DNA from: Prochlorococcus sp. AG-402-I23
GTDB taxonomy: Bacteria; Cyanobacteriota; Cyanobacteriia; PCC-6307; Cyanobiaceae
Direction of reading: 5' to 3'
DNA: 44,863 nucleotides
Assembly: GCA_003216915.1 (NCBI GenBank)
Contig: QCIB01000014.1
Coordinates: forward strand, 1-44,863
Shown: positions 18,561 through 26,611 of the stretch, piece by piece
Layout of the letters: the number at the start of each line of letters is the position of its first letter
How positions within the stretch are numbered: position 1 is the stretch's first letter
The notes under the pieces: generated by a model
Databases searched by the model: none
Seen by the model: the letters and a program-made list of their open reading frames with translations, nothing else
Told to the model about the DNA's origin: nothing
Made by a program: the position numbers and the translations under genes

Positions 18561-19523
18561 GTGAAGAAAAGAATTGGATTAGGTACTTGGTCTTGGGGCA
18601 ATAAGTTTTTTTGGAATTACCAATCTACAAATGACGATGATTTACGTGAGACATATTATGAAGCGTTACGAAGAGGTTTTGATCTAATTGATACTGCAGA
18701 TTCTTACGGTACTGGGAATTTTCAGGGTAGAAGTGAATCATTAATAGGTAAATTTTTACTAAATACTCCTTCAGCAAAGAAAAAAAGAATTCAAGTAGCA
18801 ACTAAACTTGCACCTTATCCCTGGAGAATCGGTGACAGAGGTTTTAATAAACCTTTTTTGAAAAGTTTAGAAAGACTTAATAATAAATTAGATATAGTGC
18901 AATTACATTGGTCAACTGCAAAATACAATCCTTGGCAGGAATTAGGGCTTTTGAATAATCTTTGCAATTTAAAAGATCAAGGCTTTGATTTTCAAATCGG
19001 CTTATCAAATATAGGCCCAAAAAGATTGACGAAATTAATTAATTTCTTGGCAAAAAGAGATCAGAACCTAAAAAGTGTTCAGATACAGTTTTCTTTGCTT
19101 GCACCCGATTTAGGAAAACAATATCAGGTAAAAAAAATTTGCGAAGAAAATAATATTGATTTCTTTGCTTATAGTCCTTTGTCTTTTGGAATACTTTGTA
19201 TTGATCCAGATAAAGAAGAAAATAAAGAAAAAAGTTTTATTCGTAATGCTTTATTTGAAAACTATAAAAAATCAACATATGAATTGCGGAGGTGTCTAAA
19301 AAGAATTGCGCATCAAAGATCAGTTTCCCTAGCACAAGTAGCAATTAATTGGTGTTGCTATCAAGGAACTATTCCACTCGTTGGAATGCGAAACAAATCT
19401 CAAGTTATAGATGTATCGAATGTATTTAATTGGAATTTAAATAAAAATGAATTTAAAGTACTTCAGGAAGCTTCAAAAAAATGTTTAAAAAAAATGCCGA
19501 AAAATCCTTTTTCGAGTAATTAA
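18561..19523 (+). CDS. Aldo/keto reductase
   Basis: NADPH-dependent carbonyl reductase of the AKR superfamily (320 aa, TIM barrel). The catalytic tetrad is visible: D44 and Y49 in DTADSYG, K82 in ATKLAP, H116 in QLHW. The segment near 185-195 (FFAYSPLSFGIL) and the C-terminal PLVGMRNKSQV match the cofactor-binding end. The substrate cannot be predicted. The GTG start at 18561 directly precedes KKRIGLGTWSWG, the usual N-terminal strand. Confidence 0.9.
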   Translation: MKKRIGLGTWSWGNKFFWNYQSTNDDDLRETYYEALRRGFDLIDTADSYGTGNFQGRSESLIGKFLLNTPSAKKKRIQVATKLAPYPWRIGDRGFNKPFLKSLERLNNKLDIVQLHWSTAKYNPWQELGLLNNLCNLKDQGFDFQIGLSNIGPKRLTKLINFLAKRDQNLKSVQIQFSLLAPDLGKQYQVKKICEENNIDFFAYSPLSFGILCIDPDKEENKEKSFIRNALFENYKKSTYELRRCLKRIAHQRSVSLAQVAINWCCYQGTIPLVGMRNKSQVIDVSNVFNWNLNKNEFKVLQEASKKCLKKMPKNPFSSN

Positions 19524-19531
19524 TTAAATTT

Positions 19532-19669
19532 TCAGCTAGATATTTTCTTATTTTTTTTTATATGACAACCACTATTCCATAGTTCATTGGGAAATTTTTC
19601 ACCAGTGAATCTAATAACTTTTGGTTTGAGATTTATTATCAAGTCATTTAGTTTTTTATTAGATTCCAT
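19532..19669 (-). CDS. Putative 45-aa small protein
   Basis: A short frame from an ATG at 19669 to TGA at 19532. The product starts MESNKKLNDLI and contains the ordered-looking segment VIRFTGEKFPNELWNSGCH, then a lysine-rich tail. It is convergent with the aldo/keto reductase, whose stop is 8 bases away, and fills the gap before tmRNA. Balanced composition and clean placement favour a real gene, but no family is recognised and chance cannot be excluded at this length. Confidence 0.5.
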   Translation of the reverse strand: MESNKKLNDLIINLKPKVIRFTGEKFPNELWNSGCHIKKNKKISS

Positions 19670-19831
19670 TTTGCAAGATTGGATTTTTTAATAAGATAAA
19701 TTAATTTAAAACTTATCTTCTCAGTATTTATACTTATATAATTAAAAAAATTCTTTTTAATACAAGCAATTGCAGCAATATTTACACACTAATAAATTAT
19801 CTACTACAACTTCTTAGTTATTTAAAAAAGT

Positions 19832-19849
19832 GGAGTCCTTCCAGACTCC
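19832..19849 (-). terminator. Rho-independent terminator of ssrA
   Basis: On the minus strand GGAGTC and GACTCC form a 6-bp stem around a 6-base loop, followed by AC and six T residues (19829-19824). It lies right after the tmRNA coding piece. The 150 bases between it and the small ORF at 19669 are A+T-rich with nothing recognisable. Confidence 0.8.
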
Positions 19850-19897
19850 TCGTATCATTTGGTTGATAAGGCTGATATAACCCCATCTCCTTTAGGA

Positions 19898-19948
19898 TCA
19901 AGCAGCAACTGGTGCTGTTTGACGGGAGAAACTAACGATTTTGTTAGC
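19898..19948 (-). other. tmRNA tag reading frame
   Basis: The resume codon GCT at 19948 begins a 16-codon frame ending with TGA at 19898. The encoded tag is ANKIVSFSRQTAPVAA; the APVAA end is a typical ClpXP/ClpAP degradation signal. This matches the tag I recall for Prochlorococcus and supports the taxonomic call. Confidence 0.93.
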
Positions 19949-20150
19949 ATTTGTGTTTTTGCTCTAACCGAGCCGGCTTCAGTCATCTTCCTTATGCCCC
20001 GTCGAAACCATTGCAACCCCAAATAGTGGAGTTGAGCGGAATCGAACCGCTGTCCGAAACATCGGTTGAGATCACCTAGTCCAATTGGACATTTATATTC
20101 TGACAGGCAAAATGGTTATTGAATAGTTTTTTTATTAAGTTTTATCTTAT

Positions 20151-21275
20151 ATGAAAGTAGTGGCATCAGCTCCGGAGGGACTAGAGAAATCTTTAGCTGA
20201 AGAAATTTCAAATTTAGGCGGTTTTAATATTAATACTTATAAAAGATTTATTAATTTTGAATGTGATTTTGAAACTTTTTATAGAATTCATTTCTATTCC
20301 AGATTAGCTTTTCGTTTTTATAGAGAAATTGCAAGTTTTAATTGCTATGACAAGCAATCTTTATATGTGGGGATTAGAGATTCATTTGATTGGTTAAATT
20401 GGTTGCACTTTGATAAAACGTTTAATGTTCAAGTAACTGGGAGAACATCTTCTTTAAGTCATACACATTTCACTGCTCTTGAAGTAAAAAATTCTATAAC
20501 TGATTTGCAACAGGCAGTTTGGAATAAAAGATCAAATATTTCTCTAGATAATCCTGATTTTATAATTCATCTGCATTTAAATAATAATAAAGCAATTCTC
20601 AGTCTTCAAAGTAGCTTAGAAAGCTTACACAAAAGAGGCTATAGACCCGCAATTGGAAATGCTCCATTAAAAGAAAATTTAGCTTCTGGATTGATAAATA
20701 TGACTCAATGGAATGGCAAAGTCCCATTAATAGATTTTATGTGTGGCTCAGGAACTTTTTTAATTGAGGCAGTAAACCAATTACTTGGAGTTCCCATAAA
20801 TATTGATCAAGTATATCTTTTTGAGAATTGGTTGGACTTTAGGAAAGATATTTATCTTAATGAAAAAAATAAGGCAAAAAATAAAATTATAAATTATGAA
20901 AAATTACCAACATTAATAGGCTGTGAAATTAATAAGAAGGTTTTTGAGCAGGCGAATGTAAACATATCATTGGCTGGACTCGAAAATTATATTGAACTTA
21001 TAAATAATGATTTTTTAGCACTCCAATTAAGTTGTAAACCTGGGATCATCATATGTAATCCACCATACGGCAAAAAATTGGGCGATGAAAATGAATTGAT
21101 TTGTTTATATGAACAAATGGGAATCTTCCTAAAGAATAATTTTTCAGGTTGGGAATTTTGGTTGCTAAGTGGAAATCCAAAACTAACCAAATATTTGAAA
21201 ATGAAATCTTCAATGAAAATTCCTGTTAGTAATGGGGGGATAGATTGTAGATGGATAAAGTATTTAATTAGATAA
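20151..21275 (+). CDS. THUMP-domain RNA (guanine-N2) methyltransferase, RlmL/Trm14-like
   Basis: 374 residues. The N-terminal part (about 1-150) looks like the ferredoxin-like/THUMP RNA-binding module; the C-terminal Rossmann domain carries DFMCGSG at 195-201 (SAM loop) and the catalytic N303-PPY. Family members methylate guanine N2 in 23S rRNA (RlmL N-terminal half, G2445) or tRNA. It is shorter than E. coli RlmL because the RlmK half is absent. The ATG start begins MKVVASAPEGLE. It diverges from tmRNA and is convergent with the YqjE-like gene 1 base away. Confidence 0.88.
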   Translation: MKVVASAPEGLEKSLAEEISNLGGFNINTYKRFINFECDFETFYRIHFYSRLAFRFYREIASFNCYDKQSLYVGIRDSFDWLNWLHFDKTFNVQVTGRTSSLSHTHFTALEVKNSITDLQQAVWNKRSNISLDNPDFIIHLHLNNNKAILSLQSSLESLHKRGYRPAIGNAPLKENLASGLINMTQWNGKVPLIDFMCGSGTFLIEAVNQLLGVPINIDQVYLFENWLDFRKDIYLNEKNKAKNKIINYEKLPTLIGCEINKKVFEQANVNISLAGLENYIELINNDFLALQLSCKPGIIICNPPYGKKLGDENELICLYEQMGIFLKNNFSGWEFWLLSGNPKLTKYLKMKSSMKIPVSNGGIDCRWIKYLIR

Positions 21276-21276
21276 T

Positions 21277-21678
21277 TTATTTTTTTCCTAAAACGGCCTT
21301 TGTTGTCTTGCCTAAACCCTCTAATGTTTGAGGAAGATATGGTCCTTTGGCTAATTTTCCTCCAAGCTTCAAACTTAAGCCTGCAAGAAATAAATCGATA
21401 AATATTATTAGCAGTAAATTATATTCAATATTCCAGTTATTATAATTTTTTAGAAAAAGATAAAAAATAATATGGATGGAAATTAGTACTAATAATAGTA
21501 ATGTGCTTCCAATTGCCAGAAATATTCCACCACTAATTAATCTTCTTTTTTCTCTATCCACTTCTTGAAGAGCTATTCTGACGTGCAAATCCATCACTGA
21601 ACTTGCGATAGCCGAAATTCTAGAAGCTGTATTTGCAAAGTTTTTATTTTTGGGTTTTTCCATATTATTTTCTTCCAC
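21277..21678 (-). CDS. YqjE/holin-superfamily-like membrane protein
   Basis: 133 residues. An N-terminal amphipathic region (about 20-45, ending LHVRIALQEVDREKRR) is followed by two transmembrane helices (about 50-75 and 86-106) and a short cytoplasmic tail. This matches the layout of the PF07332-type 'phage holin family'/YqjE proteins, which are not phage lysis genes. The first ATG overlaps the end of the upstream gene by 14 bases; a second ATG at 21663 would give a 128-aa form. The gene pairs with the DUF883/YqjD-like gene, as in the enterobacterial yqjD-yqjE order. Confidence 0.65.
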   Translation of the reverse strand: MEENNMEKPKNKNFANTASRISAIASSVMDLHVRIALQEVDREKRRLISGGIFLAIGSTLLLLVLISIHIIFYLFLKNYNNWNIEYNLLLIIFIDLFLAGLSLKLGGKLAKGPYLPQTLEGLGKTTKAVLGKK

Positions 21679-22126
21679 TGTTTAAGAGAGTTCCTATTAA
21701 TAAACCAATACCAGCTGCAATAGCGACAGATAATATTGGTTTTTTTCTTATTGGAATTTCTATTTTTGGTCTAAGAGTATTGTTAAGTTCTTCTAATAAC
21801 TCTTCTAATTGACTTTCGATAGGTTCAATTTTTTCTGATATGTCCCAATTGTTTTCTTTTATTGAATCAATAATTTCAAATAGTTGGCGTTTTATTCCAA
21901 TTGCTGAGGTTCCAGTATGGCTAGCTATTACTTCAACTAAATCATCAATACTCCCTTTTGTGGCTTCAAGGGTTTGTTGTGCAATGTTAGGCCATTTTTC
22001 TTTGATTAAAGGTATTAAACTGTCAATTTTTTCAAGTAACCATTTTTCCGAGATAACTTCTTTTTCAGGAAGTTCAGAGTTATCTTCTTTTTCTTCTACT
22101 TCTTTGGGAGGATGGTAAGTCTCCAT
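21665..22126 (-). CDS. YqjD/DUF883-like tail-anchored protein
   Basis: 153 residues. An acidic N-terminus (1-25) is followed by a long helical region (about 30-120) and one C-terminal helix with glycine/alanine zipper spacing (RKKPILSVAIAAGIGLLIGTLL, about 127-148), then a basic end. The C-terminus resembles DUF883 proteins such as YqjD and ElaB, inner-membrane proteins reported to bind stationary-phase ribosomes in E. coli. The middle part is too diverged to be sure. First gene of a two-gene leftward operon. Confidence 0.6.
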   Translation of the reverse strand: METYHPPKEVEEKEDNSELPEKEVISEKWLLEKIDSLIPLIKEKWPNIAQQTLEATKGSIDDLVEVIASHTGTSAIGIKRQLFEIIDSIKENNWDISEKIEPIESQLEELLEELNNTLRPKIEIPIRKKPILSVAIAAGIGLLIGTLLNSGRK

Positions 22127-22297
22127 TATTTAATCTTAATTTATTTTAAGATTAGACCCTATTTTCTTAATTTGGAACCCTTATCTAAAGATTTGTGCGA
22201 TTTATATAAAATAAAAACATATAAAAGTTTATTTACATTTTATTTATCTACTCTGTTCTGCAAGAAGGTTTTGTTAAGCTATTACTGAATTTATTAA

Positions 22298-22453
22298 ATG
22301 AGTTTAAATTTCATCATGGATATTACATTTGCATCATTAATTTTTGCATCTCGCACAATCCCTACAGATTTTGGATTAGTAGCTGCCGCTATCGCTGGAG
22401 CTGGAAGTTTGCTATTCATTGCTTTAAGATTTGTTCCTGATGCAAGTAATTAA
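22298..22453 (+). CDS. Small single-helix membrane protein, unknown
   Basis: A 51-aa frame (MSLNFIMDITFASLIF...); a second ATG at 22316 gives 45 aa. One hydrophobic helix, roughly residues 25-46 (GLVAAAIAGAGSLLFIALRFV), precedes a short polar end (PDASN). Size and layout resemble minor photosystem or NDH subunits, but I do not recognise it as PsbM, PsbY, PsaM, PetM or Psb30. The clean frame inside a 410-base gap supports expression. The 171 bases before it show only A+T-rich sequence. Confidence 0.65.
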   Translation: MSLNFIMDITFASLIFASRTIPTDFGLVAAAIAGAGSLLFIALRFVPDASN

Positions 22454-22536
22454 ACAACAGGAACCATCTTTAAGAAAATATATCTTTATCTAAACTTTGT
22501 TTTGCAAATAGATTCGATTTATTTATCAAATAGATA

Positions 22537-22899
22537 ATGAATAAATGGGTTTTGCTTGAACATGAAGTTTATTCTTCTAACTCTTTTGATATTCATTATG
22601 ATTTTCTTGTTGAAAATGGTATAGATTGTTTAACTTGGAAATTTTTAAAACTACCTTTATTAAATCAAGCTTCTATAGAAATTTATAAGCAGCCAAATCA
22701 TAGACTTGTATGGCTTTCCAGGTTAGAACATAAACTTTCTGATAATAGAGGGTTTGTAAAAAGAATTGATCATGGAATATTTAGAAACGTTTCTGATAAA
22801 TTGGACTCTGAATATTATCGATTTGTTTTGGATGGTGAACTTCTTTATGGTTTGTTTGAAATTTCGGGTAATTCTTGTAGATTGAGCAAAAATTATTAA
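22537..22899 (+). CDS. Stand-alone LigD 3'-phosphoesterase-like protein
   Basis: 120 residues resembling the PE domain of bacterial LigD (DNA-end processing): WVLLEHE near the N-terminus, then FDIHYDFLVENG (H20, D22), LTWKF, and NHRLVWLS further on. In the known domain the metal-site residues follow H-x5-H-x-D-x-R and DHPxxY. Here the Arg is L24 and the Tyr position is Trp, so activity may be altered or lost. No ligase or Ku gene is nearby. Assignment rests on motif spacing and is moderate; the alternative is an uncharacterised cyanobacterial family. Confidence 0.5.
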   Translation: MNKWVLLEHEVYSSNSFDIHYDFLVENGIDCLTWKFLKLPLLNQASIEIYKQPNHRLVWLSRLEHKLSDNRGFVKRIDHGIFRNVSDKLDSEYYRFVLDGELLYGLFEISGNSCRLSKNY

Positions 22900-22975
22900 T
22901 ATTCATTTATAAATAAACGTAATATTTCTATTGAGAATTTTTGCAAATTAGTTATTCTTATTTAGCTATTGAGAC

Positions 22976-25900
22976 TTGAGATTGGTACATATCAATCAGG
23001 TCGAGTTTGAAAATTTTAAATCTTTTGGGGGAAATGTAAAAATTCCTCTTGAAGAAGGTTTTACAGTGGTTACTGGTCCTAACGGTTCTGGGAAAAGTAA
23101 TATTTTAGATGGAATTTTATTCTGCTTAGGTCTAGCTAATAGTAGAGGGATGAGGGCTGAAAGATTACCAGATCTAATAAATAACTCCAAAGTTAAAGAG
23201 GGTAAGTCATCAGAAACATCTGTATCAGTAAAATTTAATATTCAAGATTGGTCTCCCAAAGAGGACCTTCAGCCTTTGGAACTAGAAGAAGAAGAAATTG
23301 CCCTTAATAAAGGTCAAAAAGAATGGGTAGTTTCTAGAAAATTAAGGCTTATGCCAGGTGGTTCTTATGCCTCTACTTATACTTCTGATGGAAAACAATG
23401 TACTTTGCAACAAATACAGAGAATATTAAGAGATATTAGTGTTGATCCTGATGGCAGCAATGTTGTTATGCAGGGTGATGTAACAAGAATAGTATCAATG
23501 AATAATAAGGAGAGGAGAAATCTTATTGATGAATTAGCAGGAGTCGCACTTTTTGATACAAGAATAGAACAAACTAATGCAAAATTAAATGACGTTTTCG
23601 AAAGACAAGAAAGATGTGAAATTTTAGAAAATGAATTGCAATCTAGTAAGAATAAGCTTGAAAAAGAATGTGAAAAAGCAAAGCGATATAAAGAGTTAAA
23701 GGCAAAACTAGTACAAATAATGGAACTCGAGAAAGTTCTTATTTTTGATAAACAAGTTAAGCATGTTGAATCTATAGAAAAAAAAGAAAGTGAAATTGAA
23801 AAAAATAAAATATTATTTAATAATCAAAAAGAATCTATTAGTAAAGAAATATCAGTCTTAGAAGATGCTTTGAAAATACTGGTTGATGAGCTAAAGGAGA
23901 AAGGAGAGGATAAATTGATAAAAGTGAATTCTGATATTGGAAGTATTAATTCTAGCTTGAGAGAACTTGATAGGATATCAAGTCTGAATAAAGAAGAAGG
24001 TATTAAATTACAAAAGCAGAGAGATGAAATCGCAATTACTAAGAGAAATATCGAGTCAGAAAACATGAGACAAGAAAATTTCGATGATAATTTTTTAAAT
24101 CAATTGAACTTGCAAATTGATGATCTCACTTTAAAACACAAACTATCCAGAAAAAAACTTTCTGATGCGGCTGGAGAATCTGGAGAATTCTCAAAACAAA
24201 GTATCAAATTAAATGCTGAGCTTGAAAGTATAAAAAATCAAATAAATCCTTTGGAAATAAAAAAAAGGAAAATTGAAGAAGAAACTATTCAAAATAATAT
24301 TCAAAAAGATGAGATATTGGCTCAGATTGACTCTTTAAACCTAGAAAAGCAGAAACTTTTTGAGAGAAATCAAAGCAAAAAAGAGACATCCGATACAAAG
24401 AATAAAAACTTGGCAAGTAATAGCTCAGAAATTATTTCTTTAAAAAATCAACTTGATTTATTAATTAAAACTAAATCAAGGCTAAACAACGAGCAATTAA
24501 AGCTTGAAAAGGATTTATCTAGATTCGAAAGCAGGAAGGAAGCTTTAAACGAATCTAGAGGTTCATATGCTCTCAGAATTCTCTTAGAAGCAGGTTTGGA
24601 GGGTATACATGGTTATGTAGCTCAACTTGGAGAGGTCAGTGAGAAAAATAGATATGCATTAGAAATTGCTGCTGGCAATAGATTAGGACAAATTGTTGTT
24701 GATAATGATCATATTGCTGCTAAAGCAATTGAAATCCTTAAAAAGAAGAAAGCGGGAAGATTAACTTTCTTACCTTTAAATAGAATTAAAAGTCAAAAAA
24801 AGAATTATGCAATTTCAAGATTTGAAAATAATAGGGAGAATGGATTTATTGATAAAGCTATTAATCTAATTACTTTTGATGAAGTCTATTCAGATGTTTT
24901 TCGATATGTTTTTGGGGATACTTTGGTTTTTTCAGACTTATCCTCAGCTAGGTTATCTACACAAAAAAATAGGTTGGTTACTTTAAGTGGTGAATTATTA
25001 GAAGCAAGTGGTGCTATTACAGGAGGCAGTAAGTTAAATAAAGATTTGGCTTATAGGTTTGGAATTAACAATGATATTGATGATTCAAGTCCTATAAAAG
25101 AAAGATTATTAGTTATCGAAGAAGCTTTACAAGAGTCAAATAATGATTTGATAATAAAAAATAATAGACTTAGTAAATTAAATTTTAACCGCAGTCAAAT
25201 AATTGAGGATTGTGCTTCAATTAATAAAGAAATTGAAGTAAATCAAGATTCTCTTAAGGCTGTTGCGCAAAGAATTGAGGATTGTAAATCGAGATTAAAT
25301 AAACTTGATACTGCTAATAATTTATTAGGTAACCAGTTAGATCATTTAAAAAATGAATTGAAGCCTTATCATGATAAGTTTGATCAATTACAAACCATTC
25401 AAAAGGCAAATTATGAAAAAAATCAAAAATCATCATTAATAGCTTTTAATAACGATTTTAATAATCTTGATAAAAAACTTGAATTACTTATTACGGAGAG
25501 AGATACATTACTAGATAAAAAAAATCAATTTGCTTTAAATAAAGAGCGTATAAATAATTCATTAAAAATTACTTTATTACAAGAAAAAAACTTGCAGGAA
25601 TCTATTAAACAACTCGCAATTGCTCATAGTGAATGGATAAAAAAAAGAGATGCATTTAAAAAAGAGCTTTTAGGTCTCGATAATCAAAAAAATTCTCTCG
25701 AGAAGGATTTAGGTTTATTGAGAAGAAAAAGAGATGAATTAAATTCTTCAATTTCAAATAAAAGGCAAGAATATAATAACTATCTTTTGAAGCTTGAATA
25801 TCTTGAAAGGGATATGCATTCTCTTAAAGAAGAGATGAGGAGCGAGAAAATAAAATTAGAAAACTATGAAAAAGATCTACCTAATCCTTACCCGGAGTTT

Positions 25901-26566
25901 GGAGAATATGAAGGGAAGAGTCTTGAATCTTTGCAATCAGAAATTTCGATCATAAATGCAAAACTACAAAGCTTAGAACCTGTTAATATGTTGGCTCTTG
26001 ATGAACTAGAAGAATTAATTGAGAGATTAAATGGTTTGCGAGAAAAATTAGAAATTCTATCTAATGAAAGATCTGAATTATTGCTGAGAATTGAAACTGT
26101 ATCTACGATGCGGCAGGAGGCTTTTATGCAAGCATTCACAGAAGTTGATAGACATTTTAGAGAAATTTTTGCAAATTTATCTGATGGAGATGGATTTCTT
26201 CAACTTGAAAATCCTAATTCTCCTTTAGAAGAAGGATTAACTTTAGTGGCTCATCCTAAGGGGAAAAATGTCAGAAGATTAGCCTCTATGTCAGGTGGTG
26301 AAAAATCGTTAACTGCTTTAAGTTTTTTATTTGCTTTGCAAAAGTATAAACCTTCACCTTTTTATGCATTAGATGAGGTTGATAGTTTTTTAGATGGTAT
26401 TAATGTTGAAAGGTTGTCAAAACTAATATCGAATCAGTCATCAAATGCTCAATTTATAGTCGTAAGTCATAGAAGGCCTATGATTAGTGCGTCTGAACGA
26501 ACAATTGGGGTTGCGCAAGCAAGAGGTGCTAATACTCAAGTTCTTGGGTTACCAAATGCTGCATAA
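22976..26566 (+). CDS. smc: Chromosome segregation protein SMC
   Basis: 1196-residue SMC ATPase that organises and compacts the chromosome as a dimer. Walker A G34-PNGSGKS41 lies in the N-terminal head. Long coiled coils (about 170-530 and 690-1000) flank the hinge (about 535-690, GIHGYVAQLGEV). The C-terminal head holds the ABC signature SGGEK from residue 1106 and Walker B ALDEVD near 1133. The start is TTG at 22976 (MRLVHINQVEFENFKSFGG). ScpA/ScpB are not in the window. A PRC-barrel gene follows 45 bases later in the same direction. Confidence 0.97.
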   Translation: MRLVHINQVEFENFKSFGGNVKIPLEEGFTVVTGPNGSGKSNILDGILFCLGLANSRGMRAERLPDLINNSKVKEGKSSETSVSVKFNIQDWSPKEDLQPLELEEEEIALNKGQKEWVVSRKLRLMPGGSYASTYTSDGKQCTLQQIQRILRDISVDPDGSNVVMQGDVTRIVSMNNKERRNLIDELAGVALFDTRIEQTNAKLNDVFERQERCEILENELQSSKNKLEKECEKAKRYKELKAKLVQIMELEKVLIFDKQVKHVESIEKKESEIEKNKILFNNQKESISKEISVLEDALKILVDELKEKGEDKLIKVNSDIGSINSSLRELDRISSLNKEEGIKLQKQRDEIAITKRNIESENMRQENFDDNFLNQLNLQIDDLTLKHKLSRKKLSDAAGESGEFSKQSIKLNAELESIKNQINPLEIKKRKIEEETIQNNIQKDEILAQIDSLNLEKQKLFERNQSKKETSDTKNKNLASNSSEIISLKNQLDLLIKTKSRLNNEQLKLEKDLSRFESRKEALNESRGSYALRILLEAGLEGIHGYVAQLGEVSEKNRYALEIAAGNRLGQIVVDNDHIAAKAIEILKKKKAGRLTFLPLNRIKSQKKNYAISRFENNRENGFIDKAINLITFDEVYSDVFRYVFGDTLVFSDLSSARLSTQKNRLVTLSGELLEASGAITGGSKLNKDLAYRFGINNDIDDSSPIKERLLVIEEALQESNNDLIIKNNRLSKLNFNRSQIIEDCASINKEIEVNQDSLKAVAQRIEDCKSRLNKLDTANNLLGNQLDHLKNELKPYHDKFDQLQTIQKANYEKNQKSSLIAFNNDFNNLDKKLELLITERDTLLDKKNQFALNKERINNSLKITLLQEKNLQESIKQLAIAHSEWIKKRDAFKKELLGLDNQKNSLEKDLGLLRRKRDELNSSISNKRQEYNNYLLKLEYLERDMHSLKEEMRSEKIKLENYEKDLPNPYPEFGEYEGKSLESLQSEISIINAKLQSLEPVNMLALDELEELIERLNGLREKLEILSNERSELLLRIETVSTMRQEAFMQAFTEVDRHFREIFANLSDGDGFLQLENPNSPLEEGLTLVAHPKGKNVRRLASMSGGEKSLTALSFLFALQKYKPSPFYALDEVDSFLDGINVERLSKLISNQSSNAQFIVVSHRRPMISASERTIGVAQARGANTQVLGLPNAA

Positions 26567-26611
26567 ACACACTTTTTTAAATTTATACGTCAGAATGATA
26601 AAAAGAAATTT

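Larger units (their letters stand above)
19830..20100 (-). ncRNA. ssrA: Two-piece (permuted) tmRNA
   Basis: Rescues stalled ribosomes by trans-translation. The gene is circularly permuted: the acceptor piece comes first (T-arm GGACAGCGGTTCGATTCC and acceptor strand CAACTCC-A, ending at 20027). After a 6-base spacer comes the coding piece, starting GGGGTTG at 20020. GGGGTTG pairs with CAACTCC (with a G-U pair) to form the acceptor stem. TCGGTT...GAG (19971-19962) pairs with CTCAACCGA (20070-20062), giving the long helix P2 between the pieces. CCA is not encoded. Two-piece tmRNA is known in marine picocyanobacteria. The 5' limit of the acceptor piece is approximate. Promoter not identified. Confidence 0.93.

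Noticed and set aside
21277..21678. Phage holin, suggesting a prophage
   Set aside because: The family name is misleading; no other phage genes are present and it pairs with a YqjD-like gene.
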